Positions 1-8,393 of a stretch of 39,952 bases of DNA are shown piece by piece. How positions within the stretch are numbered: position 1 is the stretch's first letter; every line of letters starts with the position of its first letter. The translations under genes and the position numbers were made by a program. The notes under the pieces were generated by a model. The model did not search any database, was not told where the DNA came from, and saw nothing but the letters and a program-made list of their open reading frames with translations. Source of the stretch: Methanobacteriota archaeon (GTDB lineage: Archaea > Thermoplasmatota > Thermoplasmata > RBG-16-68-12); assembly GCA_005878525.1 (NCBI GenBank), contig VBMB01000138.1, positions 1-39,952 on the forward strand. Reading direction: 5' to 3'.

Positions 1-2
1 CG

Positions 3-1007
3 TCGGAAATCGACGAGGCGATGCGCCTAGGGACCGCGTTCCCGAAAGGGCCCCTCGCCACGGCCGACGACATCGGGGTCGACGTCGTGCTCGCCGCCCT
101 GAGGGCTGTCAAGGACGCGAAGCCCGCGAAAATCCTCGAGGAGATGGTGGCTCGCGGGGACCTCGGCGTGAAATCGGGGAAGGGATTCTACGAACACGGT
201 TCGGGAGGCGACACGATGACGTACGAGACCCTGCTCGTCGCCCAGGATGCGGCGACCCATGTGGCGACCATCACGATCAACCGGCCGGATCGGCTCAATA
301 CCTTGAGTCCGCAGGTCTTCGAAGAGCTCGACAAAGCGCTCTCCGTCCTCGGGGAGGATGAGGGCGTGCGCTGCGTCGTCGTCACGGGTGCGGGAGACCG
401 GTCGTTTAGCGCGGGGGCCGACCTCACGTCGTTCGGCGACATCTCGAAGGCGTTCAAGGTGTGGCGCTTCTCGCAGCGATCCGAGGCAGTCGTCACCCAC
501 CTGGCGAATTTCCCGAAGCCGACGATTGCCGCGATCAACGGGCACTGTTTCGGCGGCGGTCTCGAGATCGCCCTCGCATGCGATTTCCGGATCGCGGCGA
601 GTCGGGCGAAGCTCGGCCAAACGGAGGTCAACCTGGGCCTCGTCCCCGGAGCCGGCGGCAGTCAGCGGCTCGTTCGCGTCCTCGGTCAGGCGAAGGCGAA
701 AGAGCTCGTGTTCCTCGGTTCTCGACTCACCGCGGACGAAGCCGCGACGATTGGCCTGGTGACGAAGACGGTGCCGAACGAAGCGTTCGGGGCGGAGGTC
801 CGCGGGTTTGCGGAGAAACTCGCGAAACAAGCGCCCATCGCCATTCGTCTCGCGAAAGTCCTCCTGAACCGGAGCAACGACACCCCCATCGAAACCGCCC
901 TGGAGATGGAAGCGATGGCGTTCGGGCTCGTCTCCTCGACCGAGGACATCTACGAGGGCCTCCAGGCCTTCATGGAGAAGCGTGAGCCGAAGTTCAAGGG
1001 CGAGTGA
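3..1007 (+). CDS. 3-hydroxyacyl-CoA dehydrogenase (C-terminal part) / enoyl-CoA hydratase fusion, 5' truncated by window edge
   Basis: Frame is open to the window start. HAD C-terminal motif FPKGPLATADDIGVDVVL...LGVKSGKGFYEH, then in frame a crotonase domain (ITINRPDRLNTLS, SAGADL, FGGGLEIALACDFRIAA, LGLVPGAGGSQRL). Confidence 0.93.
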   Translation, partial: SEIDEAMRLGTAFPKGPLATADDIGVDVVLAALRAVKDAKPAKILEEMVARGDLGVKSGKGFYEHGSGGDTMTYETLLVAQDAATHVATITINRPDRLNTLSPQVFEELDKALSVLGEDEGVRCVVVTGAGDRSFSAGADLTSFGDISKAFKVWRFSQRSEAVVTHLANFPKPTIAAINGHCFGGGLEIALACDFRIAASRAKLGQTEVNLGLVPGAGGSQRLVRVLGQAKAKELVFLGSRLTADEAATIGLVTKTVPNEAFGAEVRGFAEKLAKQAPIAIRLAKVLLNRSNDTPIETALEMEAMAFGLVSSTEDIYEGLQAFMEKREPKFKGE

Positions 1008-1012
1008 ATTCT

Positions 1013-1032
1013 TTGTGCGCAATTGCGCACAA
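1013..1032. repeat. 20-bp perfect palindrome between convergent genes
   Basis: TTGTGCGCAATTGCGCACAA is identical to its reverse complement. Lies between stops at 1007 (+) and 1041 (-). Confidence 0.85.
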
Positions 1033-1040
1033 TCTGGACC

Positions 1041-2231
1041 TCACCTTGCGACGACGTTCTTCTTGGCGAGCGCCTCGATCTGCCGCGAGGTGTATCCCAG
1101 AGACCGCAGGATTGCGTCCGTGTCCTGGCCTTTCGTCGGGACGCGCGCGGGGTTCCGCGTCTCCGTCGTCGTGTGCTTCGCGGGGTGGGAGATGACTTGG
1201 AGCTTTCCGACTCCCGGCACGTCGACCGTCGGGAGGAGGCCGCGGGCTTTCACCTGTGGGTCATTGACGACCTGCGGCACCCGCTTCACCCCGGCGAGCG
1301 GGAGCCGTTCCGCGAAGAAGAGCGGCTCCCACTCTTCGAGTGTCCGTTCTCGGAATCGGGCGGCGAGCGTTTGCGCGACGGCGGGCCGCTCGGCCGGTTC
1401 GGCGAATTGCTTTCCAGACAGCTCCGGCGCCCCGATGAGTTCGCACATCCGCTCCCAGAACTTCGGTTCGACCGTGGCGACGGAGATCCATTGGCCGTCC
1501 TTCGTCTCGTAAAGGCTGTAGAAAGGGAACGATCCGGTGAGGAGGGTTTCACCGGGCATCGGTTCTTCACCCGTCGCAAGATACCGCGCGAGACCGAGGA
1601 CCAGCAGGGTCACGGCCGTGTCGTAGATGGAGACATCGATGAATTCGCCCCTTCCCGTTCGGTCTCGAGTCCGGAGCGACGCGAGGATCGCCAACGCCGC
1701 GTTGAAGCCGCCCGCCAGGTCGGCGATGGGCACGCCCGGGATCGCGGGTCGTCGTTCGTCGAGGCTCCGGGTGACGGACAAGAGGCCCGCGAGCGCCTCG
1801 AAATTGATGTCGTGCCCCGGGAGATCTTTGTACGGACCGTTCTGGCCGTATCCGGAGAATGAGCAGTAGATCAGCTTCGGATTCCACATCGCGAGGGCAT
1901 CGTAGTCCGCTCCGAGACGGGCCATGACGCCGGGCCGGAACTGCTCCACGACGACATCCGCTCGGCGGATGAGTTTTCGGAGGATCTCTTGACCTTCGGA
2001 CGTTTTCAAGTCGACCGCGAGCGAACGTTTTCCGCGGTTCACCATCGCAAAGGGATACGAGACATCGTGGATGATCGGCGGCACCGATCGCATGTAGTCG
2101 CCGAGCTGTGGGTCTTCCACTTTGATGACGTCGGCCCCGAGGTTGCAGAGGAGCTGGGTGCAGAACGGACCCGGGAGGAGGCGAGTGAAGTCGAGGACGA
2201 CGATGCCATCGAGGGACGCCGCCACAATCAC
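1041..2231 (-). CDS. CaiB/BaiF family CoA-transferase (alpha-methylacyl-CoA racemase-like)
   Basis: 396 aa with VLDFTRLLPGPFCTQLLCNLGADVIKVEDPQLGDYMR, KTSEGQEILRKLIRRADVVVEQFRPGVMARLG and YCSFSGYGQNGPY, typical of the CoA-transferase III family. Confidence 0.92.
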   Translation of the reverse strand: MIVAASLDGIVVLDFTRLLPGPFCTQLLCNLGADVIKVEDPQLGDYMRSVPPIIHDVSYPFAMVNRGKRSLAVDLKTSEGQEILRKLIRRADVVVEQFRPGVMARLGADYDALAMWNPKLIYCSFSGYGQNGPYKDLPGHDINFEALAGLLSVTRSLDERRPAIPGVPIADLAGGFNAALAILASLRTRDRTGRGEFIDVSIYDTAVTLLVLGLARYLATGEEPMPGETLLTGSFPFYSLYETKDGQWISVATVEPKFWERMCELIGAPELSGKQFAEPAERPAVAQTLAARFRERTLEEWEPLFFAERLPLAGVKRVPQVVNDPQVKARGLLPTVDVPGVGKLQVISHPAKHTTTETRNPARVPTKGQDTDAILRSLGYTSRQIEALAKKNVVAR

Positions 2232-2281
2232 GGAACCGAGCCGGCCGGCATGAACCTTCTCTCAACCTCGTGAGGTTTCGC

Positions 2282-3571
2282 TCACGCGTCGACCGCCGCT
2301 TGTCCTCCTTGAAGGTCGTGTTCGGTCCGCCGCTTCCACTCGGCGGTCAAGGCGCGCAGATTCTCAGCTGACAGTTTGTCGAGATCCTCGCCTTCTCCGG
2401 TCGTTCGTTCGAGATACCAGTATTTCTCGTACCGCCCCGCATCTCGGAACTCAATCTTCGCGATCTGCGCCCAGGGGATGAAGTCATCGTTGAGCTGGCG
2501 CTCGTATGGATTGTCGTACCAGAGGTGGAATCCTCGTTCGCTGAACGCAACCGCGGCTGGCAATCCTCCTCCGTAGAGCACCCAGAGCACGGGAAGCACA
2601 ACGAGCATCAGGCCTCCGAACGAGATGACGAGGATGGGGGCGACTTCGTCCGACCTCTCGTGGAGGTTGAGGAGAAACGTCGTCAGATAGACCAGTGCGG
2701 CGAAGATCGCGACGAGCACGATCGTGACGTACCTCCTCTGTCGCACGGAGATACTCTTCCGGTTGGGCCTCCAAGACAGACTCGGATCCCGGTAGGCACC
2801 TTCGAGGATGCGCACCGGTGGAATGCCGTTCACCGCGCGCCGATGGAGCACTGCCCGTCCGTGCCACCAGACGCCGGCCCACAACCAGAGCGGGATGAGC
2901 GGTCCTACCAGCAGGGCGATGAACGCGAGCAGAATCGGGGGCGGCGCTGGATCCGCAGGAGAAGGACTCAGGATGCGAACGAAGAAGACGAGCGTCCCAT
3001 CTGCGCGCGAGGCGACGTTGCCAATCATGTACACGCGATCCCCAGACATGTAGACGGTCCCCGAAGTCCGCACCGCGTTTGGCGCCGGATGGAGCCCGGG
3101 ACCGACCTCCCACCACCGCTCCATCGTCGCGAAGACCGTTCCCGCCCCATCGGTCACGGCGAAGCTTCCCGTCGCGTCCCAACTCCAGACCCATCCGCCG
3201 TCCGTGTCGACTTCTCGACCTCCGAAGACAATCGATGAATTCGACACGATGACGCCAGCCACCTTCGCGATCTGCCCGAGTCGCAGCTCGCCGACGGGCA
3301 CGATCGGCGCGGCGTTCCATTCCTTCAGCGTGGAATAGTCGTAGGCCACCATGCCCGCCCATGGTGCGGCGACCACCGTGACCATGACGAGGAAGCCGAG
3401 GGCGGAGATTCCGCGGAAGCTGAGGTTCTTCGCTCCCGATCCGTGGCCTTCGCCGCACCGTTCCTCCCAGCATCGTCGACAGACGAAAAACCGGTCGACC
3501 GTGCACCAGTACAGTCCGAACGCGTACGCACCTCGGAATTCCGTGTGGCAGCGCGCGCAGACCTGAGCCAC
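2282..3571 (-). CDS. Membrane protein with N-terminal Cys-rich zinc finger and C-terminal PH-like segment, function unknown
   Basis: 429 aa. CARCHTEF...CTVDRFFVCRRCWEERC zinc-finger-like N-terminus, about five hydrophobic segments, C-terminal IPWAQIAKIEFRDAGRYEKYWYLE resembling bacterial PH-like domains. Confidence 0.75.
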   Translation of the reverse strand: MAQVCARCHTEFRGAYAFGLYWCTVDRFFVCRRCWEERCGEGHGSGAKNLSFRGISALGFLVMVTVVAAPWAGMVAYDYSTLKEWNAAPIVPVGELRLGQIAKVAGVIVSNSSIVFGGREVDTDGGWVWSWDATGSFAVTDGAGTVFATMERWWEVGPGLHPAPNAVRTSGTVYMSGDRVYMIGNVASRADGTLVFFVRILSPSPADPAPPPILLAFIALLVGPLIPLWLWAGVWWHGRAVLHRRAVNGIPPVRILEGAYRDPSLSWRPNRKSISVRQRRYVTIVLVAIFAALVYLTTFLLNLHERSDEVAPILVISFGGLMLVVLPVLWVLYGGGLPAAVAFSERGFHLWYDNPYERQLNDDFIPWAQIAKIEFRDAGRYEKYWYLERTTGEGEDLDKLSAENLRALTAEWKRRTEHDLQGGQAAVDA

Positions 3572-3682
3572 GAGACTTCATCTGAGCGATAGCCTAAATT
3601 CCTTTGTCTGGAAATCCGCGAACGCGGATCCGGTGGCGAACCTTCTTATCTCACGCGGCCCTTGGGAAGGTCAGGACCGCGG

Positions 3683-4828
3683 ATGCCTGATGCCGTAATC
3701 GTCGGAGCTGTGCGGACGCCGATTGGGAAGCGCGCCGGTTCTCTCACGAACTGGCGGCCGGACGACCTGGCCGCGTTCGTCCTTCGCGCTCTCGCGGACC
3801 GGACCGGCATCGAGCCCAAGATTGTCGAAGACGTGGTGCTGGGCTGCGTCACCCAGGTCGACGAACAGGGCCTGAACATCGCCCGCCTCGCGCCGCTGAT
3901 CGCCGGATTTCCCGAGTCGGTCCCGGGGACCAGCGTGAACCGGATGTGCGCCTCCGGACTGCAGGCGTTCAACTTCGCCGCGATGGAGGTCATGACGGGC
4001 CAGAACGACGTCGTCATCGCGGGCGGTGTCGAGGTGATGTCCCGCGTCCCCCTGGGCTCCGACGCCGGAGCGCTCAGCCCGAAGCTTCTCGAGAAATACG
4101 AGATCGTGCAGCAAGGCATCTCCGCCGACCTCGTCGCGGACAAGTACAAGATCACCCGGGAGCAGATGGACGAGTTCTCGCTCTGGTCCCACCGCAAGGC
4201 GATCCGGGCGATCGATGAAGGCCGGTTCAAGAAGGAGATCGAACCCGTCCCCGTGTTCGACGAGGGTGGCAACAAACGGATGTTCGATACCGACGAGCAC
4301 CCGCGTCGGACCACGTCGCTGGAGAAGCTCGCGTCCCTCGCGGCTGCGTTCAAGCCCGATGGCCGGATCACGGCAGGCAACTCGAGCGGCATCAATGACG
4401 GCGCGTGCGGGATCCTCGTGACGACGACCGACAAGGCGAGGGAATTGAAGCTGGAACCCCGCGCACGATTCGTCTCGACCGGCGTCGCGGGCACAAACCC
4501 GACGATCATGCTGGACGGCACGATCCCTGCCATCCGGAAGGCCCTGACGCGGGCCGACCTCAAGGCGGACGACATCGACATCTGGGAGGTCAACGAGGCC
4601 TTCGCCTCCGTCCCGATTGCGACCCGGGACACGATCGGCTTCGAGGACGCGAAGCTGAACGTCAACGGCGGCGCGATTGCGTTGGGCCACCCGCTCGGCA
4701 TGAGCGGCGCTCGGCTGATCACGACGATGCTCCACGAGATGGAGCGACAGGACCTCCACTACGGACTCGCGACGTTGTGCATCGGATTCGGGATGGGCCT
4801 TGCGACGATCATCGAGCGGCCCACCTAA
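3683..4828 (+). CDS. Thiolase / acetyl-CoA C-acyltransferase
   Basis: VIVGAVRTPIGKRAG, NRMCASGLQAFNFA, NEAFASVPIA, NVNGGAIALGHPLGMSGARL and CIGFGMG motifs. ATG at 3683 is preferred over the upstream TTG at 3662. Confidence 0.96.
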   Translation: MPDAVIVGAVRTPIGKRAGSLTNWRPDDLAAFVLRALADRTGIEPKIVEDVVLGCVTQVDEQGLNIARLAPLIAGFPESVPGTSVNRMCASGLQAFNFAAMEVMTGQNDVVIAGGVEVMSRVPLGSDAGALSPKLLEKYEIVQQGISADLVADKYKITREQMDEFSLWSHRKAIRAIDEGRFKKEIEPVPVFDEGGNKRMFDTDEHPRRTTSLEKLASLAAAFKPDGRITAGNSSGINDGACGILVTTTDKARELKLEPRARFVSTGVAGTNPTIMLDGTIPAIRKALTRADLKADDIDIWEVNEAFASVPIATRDTIGFEDAKLNVNGGAIALGHPLGMSGARLITTMLHEMERQDLHYGLATLCIGFGMGLATIIERPT

Positions 4829-4856
4829 CGACTTCACAAACCACTCGACGCCGGTT

Positions 4857-6668
4857 TCAGCTTGTACTGAGCTGGATTACGCGCTCATCGACGACAAGGC
4901 GGTCCACCGCGTTCACCGTCATGACGACTGTGTTGCCGGAAAGGCCAGTCGTGGTGAGGGCACCCGTCGACCGGAAGGCATCCGCGAACCATAGCGCCCA
5001 CGCCGCTGCGCTTGGGCTCTGGATGGTCAGCGTGATCCCACTGTACCAGTTCACCCATTGGCTTAGAAGGCATGAGACAAAGATGATCTGGTCGTTGATG
5101 GACTTTCCCAGCCAGGATTGCATGTTTCCCAGCGCGACCTGATTGTTCGTCGCGGTGATCGCGGCCGACAGCTGGGACTGCGCGCTGCCCACGTTGAAAT
5201 TCGCCAGGGAGATCTTCCCCCCAGTCATGTTCACGTCGCCCCATTGGAGGCGCCCCTGCGCCCGGTTCAAGGGTTGCCGCACGGCCGCGGCCGCAGGCTG
5301 CGTCGCCGCGCCTTGGTCTGCCCAGTACTGGACGTAGGCCGAGGTGTTGCCCACCTCCCGAGCCTCGTCGCCAAGGTTGGGTCGGATGATTGTCTGGGAG
5401 TTCGTATTGGCGTAGAGGAACTCCGCGTTGATGAATGCGTAGTCCGAGCCCGAGGCCCGGAATGGACTTCCCACGAACGTGAGGAGTGTGAGGTGGAGCG
5501 TACCGGTCCCCTTATCGCGCGGCTCGAACACGAACGGGATTCCTTGATGGACCACCTGCCCGCCGGCTTGGGCCAAGGTGACCCCTCCCGCCTCGAGGCT
5601 CATCGTCTGAACCGGATACTGGCGGTTCCCGCGGTTCAGGATCAGGGAGCCGCTAATCGAACTCGCCGTCACCAGCGTGCCGCAGGCGACCGATCCGGAG
5701 TAGTGATTGGCGATTTCGAGGTAAATGAACTTGATTGAATCCGCGGTCGGCGCTGCGTAATATGTGCCTCCCGTTGTCGTCGCGATCTCTTGGAGGAGCG
5801 AGGCGTCCGCGTCTGGACCGAGTCCGATCGTGAAGATCGTGATGTTGTTCGCCTTCGCCCGGGCGGCCTCGAGTCGGGCCTGAGCATCGCCGCCGGCTTG
5901 GGTCGGGCAACACGTGTTCTGACCGTCCGTCAGGAGAATGATGACCCATGCATGGCTCCGGACTCCATACGTGATGAGCTCGTTATTCGCGACGAAGAGC
6001 GCCGCGCCGAAGTTCGTGCTGTCGCTCGAGCCGATCGTGTCGAGGTCAGCCTGGGCTCCGCTGTAATCCGGGATACCGTTGTTGTATGGGGAGAAGAGAT
6101 GGTGCGCTGGGCCGCCAACATTGGTCCGGGTGAGCCGGGCGACCCCGTTGAAGTCGACACTCGCTACCCGGTCGGGGCGGGTGAGACGCCCAATGTAGTC
6201 CTTCGCGGCGCTGATTCGTAGGCGACCGGGATCGCTCCCAGGCGACGGGCAACAGGTCATGGACCCGGAACTGTCGATCGCCAGGACGATGTCCTGGTCC
6301 ACGTGCGTGATCCGACTGTCGTGGATCGTAGGCACGTATTGCATCGTGATGTTCGCGGGCACCGCGCCGCCCGTGTTGAATTGAAGGGTTCCGTCGCTCG
6401 GAGTCGAGAAGGCTGACGAAGAGGGCGTGCCGAGCGGGATCGTGAAGGAGAACTGGCCGCCGGGGACCGCGGCTCCGACCGCGGCATACCGAAGGTAGTC
6501 GAGGGCCTGGAGCGCCGCGACGGAGGTCTGGCGTTCGGCGGCGTACTCGCGAGCGGGAATCACGGAGATGACGGCCGCCTGGAGGAAGAGCACCGCCGCG
6601 AGCAGAGCAAAGAGAGTCGCGACTGTCGACGCGACTCCTTCCGAGTCCTCTCGGAACGAGTTCGCCAT
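4857..6668 (-). CDS. VWA-domain surface protein with archaeal pilin-like N-terminal hydrophobic helix
   Basis: Start chosen at MANSFREDSEGVASTVATLFALLAAVLFLQAAVI. MIDAS motif VLAIDSSGSM, later LLTDGQNT. TATA-like tttaaata at 6697-6704 supports this start over the upstream Met. Confidence 0.82.
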   Translation of the reverse strand: MANSFREDSEGVASTVATLFALLAAVLFLQAAVISVIPAREYAAERQTSVAALQALDYLRYAAVGAAVPGGQFSFTIPLGTPSSSAFSTPSDGTLQFNTGGAVPANITMQYVPTIHDSRITHVDQDIVLAIDSSGSMTCCPSPGSDPGRLRISAAKDYIGRLTRPDRVASVDFNGVARLTRTNVGGPAHHLFSPYNNGIPDYSGAQADLDTIGSSDSTNFGAALFVANNELITYGVRSHAWVIILLTDGQNTCCPTQAGGDAQARLEAARAKANNITIFTIGLGPDADASLLQEIATTTGGTYYAAPTADSIKFIYLEIANHYSGSVACGTLVTASSISGSLILNRGNRQYPVQTMSLEAGGVTLAQAGGQVVHQGIPFVFEPRDKGTGTLHLTLLTFVGSPFRASGSDYAFINAEFLYANTNSQTIIRPNLGDEAREVGNTSAYVQYWADQGAATQPAAAAVRQPLNRAQGRLQWGDVNMTGGKISLANFNVGSAQSQLSAAITATNNQVALGNMQSWLGKSINDQIIFVSCLLSQWVNWYSGITLTIQSPSAAAWALWFADAFRSTGALTTTGLSGNTVVMTVNAVDRLVVDERVIQLSTS

Positions 6669-6696
6669 GTAGAACGATTGTCCAGGGGAAGCCCTC

Positions 6697-6704
6697 TTTA
6701 AATA
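6697..6704 (-). promoter_or_regulatory. TATA box candidate for the VWA gene at 6668
   Basis: TATTTAAA on the minus strand, centre about 32 bp from the start codon. Confidence 0.6.
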
Positions 6705-6907
6705 CTTGGTTCGTTCAAAATCTTTCGTGATAACCAGCGGGAGGAACGGCTCCGGAATTCGATTCCAGCCATGGCACGGGACGAGCTTGTATGGAGGCGG
6801 GCAGCCCAACGTTGCAAGATTCTCGGCCGGACTCGACGGTGCCACGGGACAATCCTCTACCTCGAGACGCACGCATTACGGACGGCGGCGATTGACTCGC
6901 AAGCCCG

Positions 6908-6914
6908 TATTTAG
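6908..6914 (+). promoter_or_regulatory. TATA box candidate for APC permease
   Basis: TATTTAG centred about 25 bp before the ATG at 6936, consistent with a leaderless transcript. Confidence 0.5.
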
Positions 6915-6935
6915 ACTCGGAGCCATTGCCGCGCG

Positions 6936-8393
6936 ATGCGGCCGCGCGGTGACGGCACACAGACCGGCGTGTCGGCCAAGCTGAACACGTTCGACGTGAC
7001 CAGCCTCGTCGTCGGCTCGATCATCGGGGCCGACGTGTATGTCGCCACCGCGATCGGGGCGCGGCTCGTGGGCCCGTCGTCTCTGCTGGTGTGGGTCCTG
7101 GCAGGAGCGATGGCGATGGTCATCGCCCTCTCCTTCTCCTATTGTGTGATGATCTTGCCAAAGGTCGGCGGACCCTATGCCTATGTGAAGGCGGTCGCCG
7201 GTCCATTTCCCGGATTCATCGTCGGGTGGGGTCTCCTCCTCGCAGAGTGGTTCTCCCTCGCGGTCTTCCCCGTCGCATTCACCCAATACTTCCTGGCGCT
7301 CGACCCGGGAATCGACGATCTCGGCAAGGCCCTCCTGAAGGCCGTCTTCATCGCGATCATCCTGGTGACGAACCTCATCGGGGTCAAGGCCGCGGGCAGG
7401 GTGAACGACGTCCTGACCGTCGCAAAGTTGTCCCCCCTCCTCTTGATTGTCCTCGGAGGCATCGCGTTCTTGGCCCTTCAGCCGGGGCAGTTCGCGGGAA
7501 ACCTCGTCCCGTTCTTCACCGGCGACTTCTCGGCATTCGGCCGGGCGCTCGTCCTCATCTTCTGGGCGTACGCGGGATTCGAACTCTCGACCCTGCCGAC
7601 GGATGAGGTGATCCAGCCGAGGAAGACGATCCCGCGGGCGATCCTCATGGGCATGGTGATCGTGATTGCCTTCTACTTCCTCACGAACTTCTTCGTCATC
7701 GGCACGGTTGGCGGACGCGCGCTCGGCGCGTCGAGCAGTCCGCTCGTCGATGCGGCTCGGGCGACGTTCAGTTCGCCCGCGCTCCTGACATCCGTGATCG
7801 TCCTGGTCGTTGGTGTGGGCGCTCTGTTGTCGATCACGGGAGCCGATGAATCGGGGACCGTCGGCACCTCGCGGTTGGCCTACGCCATGTCGATCGATGG
7901 ATTGCTCCCCGAGGTGTTCAGTCGGAAACAGAAGCGGTTCCGCACGCCGTACCTCGGGCTGATCATCCTCTGCGTGACGGCGTATGTGGCGAGTCTGATG
8001 GGCACCTTGTCCGATTTGATCAGCTCGGCCGTGTTCCTCCTCGCATTCGTCTACTTCGCGACGTGCTTCTCCACGATCTTCCTCGAACGCATGCACCCGA
8101 GGCTCTCGAGCGGACTTCGCTGGAAGGTCGCCATCCCGGTGGTCGGGATGTTCTTCTCCGTCGTCCTCATGGGACTCGTCAGCCCGCGGTTGATCGGGAT
8201 CTCGCTCGTCCTTCTCGCGATCGGCATCCCGATCTACACGTTCTTCTCTCCGCAGAAGGAACTCGTGGAACTGAAGGATGCGTTCTGGTCCCCGGAGGCG
8301 ATCTCCCGCAGGGCGTACCTGCAGGGGCAGCGGTTCCTCGCGTATCCGTTGCGGGCGATCAAGAGGCTCATGCGGAGGCGTTCCGCCTCTTAG
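6936..8393 (+). CDS. APC superfamily amino acid permease
   Basis: 485 aa with about 12 hydrophobic segments, FDVTSLVVGSIIGADVYVATAIGA and FWAYAGFELSTLPTDEVIQPRKTIPRAI typical of amino acid/polyamine/organocation transporters. Confidence 0.9.
   Translation: MRPRGDGTQTGVSAKLNTFDVTSLVVGSIIGADVYVATAIGARLVGPSSLLVWVLAGAMAMVIALSFSYCVMILPKVGGPYAYVKAVAGPFPGFIVGWGLLLAEWFSLAVFPVAFTQYFLALDPGIDDLGKALLKAVFIAIILVTNLIGVKAAGRVNDVLTVAKLSPLLLIVLGGIAFLALQPGQFAGNLVPFFTGDFSAFGRALVLIFWAYAGFELSTLPTDEVIQPRKTIPRAILMGMVIVIAFYFLTNFFVIGTVGGRALGASSSPLVDAARATFSSPALLTSVIVLVVGVGALLSITGADESGTVGTSRLAYAMSIDGLLPEVFSRKQKRFRTPYLGLIILCVTAYVASLMGTLSDLISSAVFLLAFVYFATCFSTIFLERMHPRLSSGLRWKVAIPVVGMFFSVVLMGLVSPRLIGISLVLLAIGIPIYTFFSPQKELVELKDAFWSPEAISRRAYLQGQRFLAYPLRAIKRLMRRRSAS

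Noticed and set aside
2264-2277. Short inverted repeat AACCTC-gt-GAGGTT
   Set aside because: 6-bp arms with a 2-nt spacer in a gap between two same-strand genes; too short to call a terminator or operator with confidence.
3671-4837. 388-aa minus-strand ORF
   Set aside because: Antisense to thiolase, same length by shadow effect, no motif.
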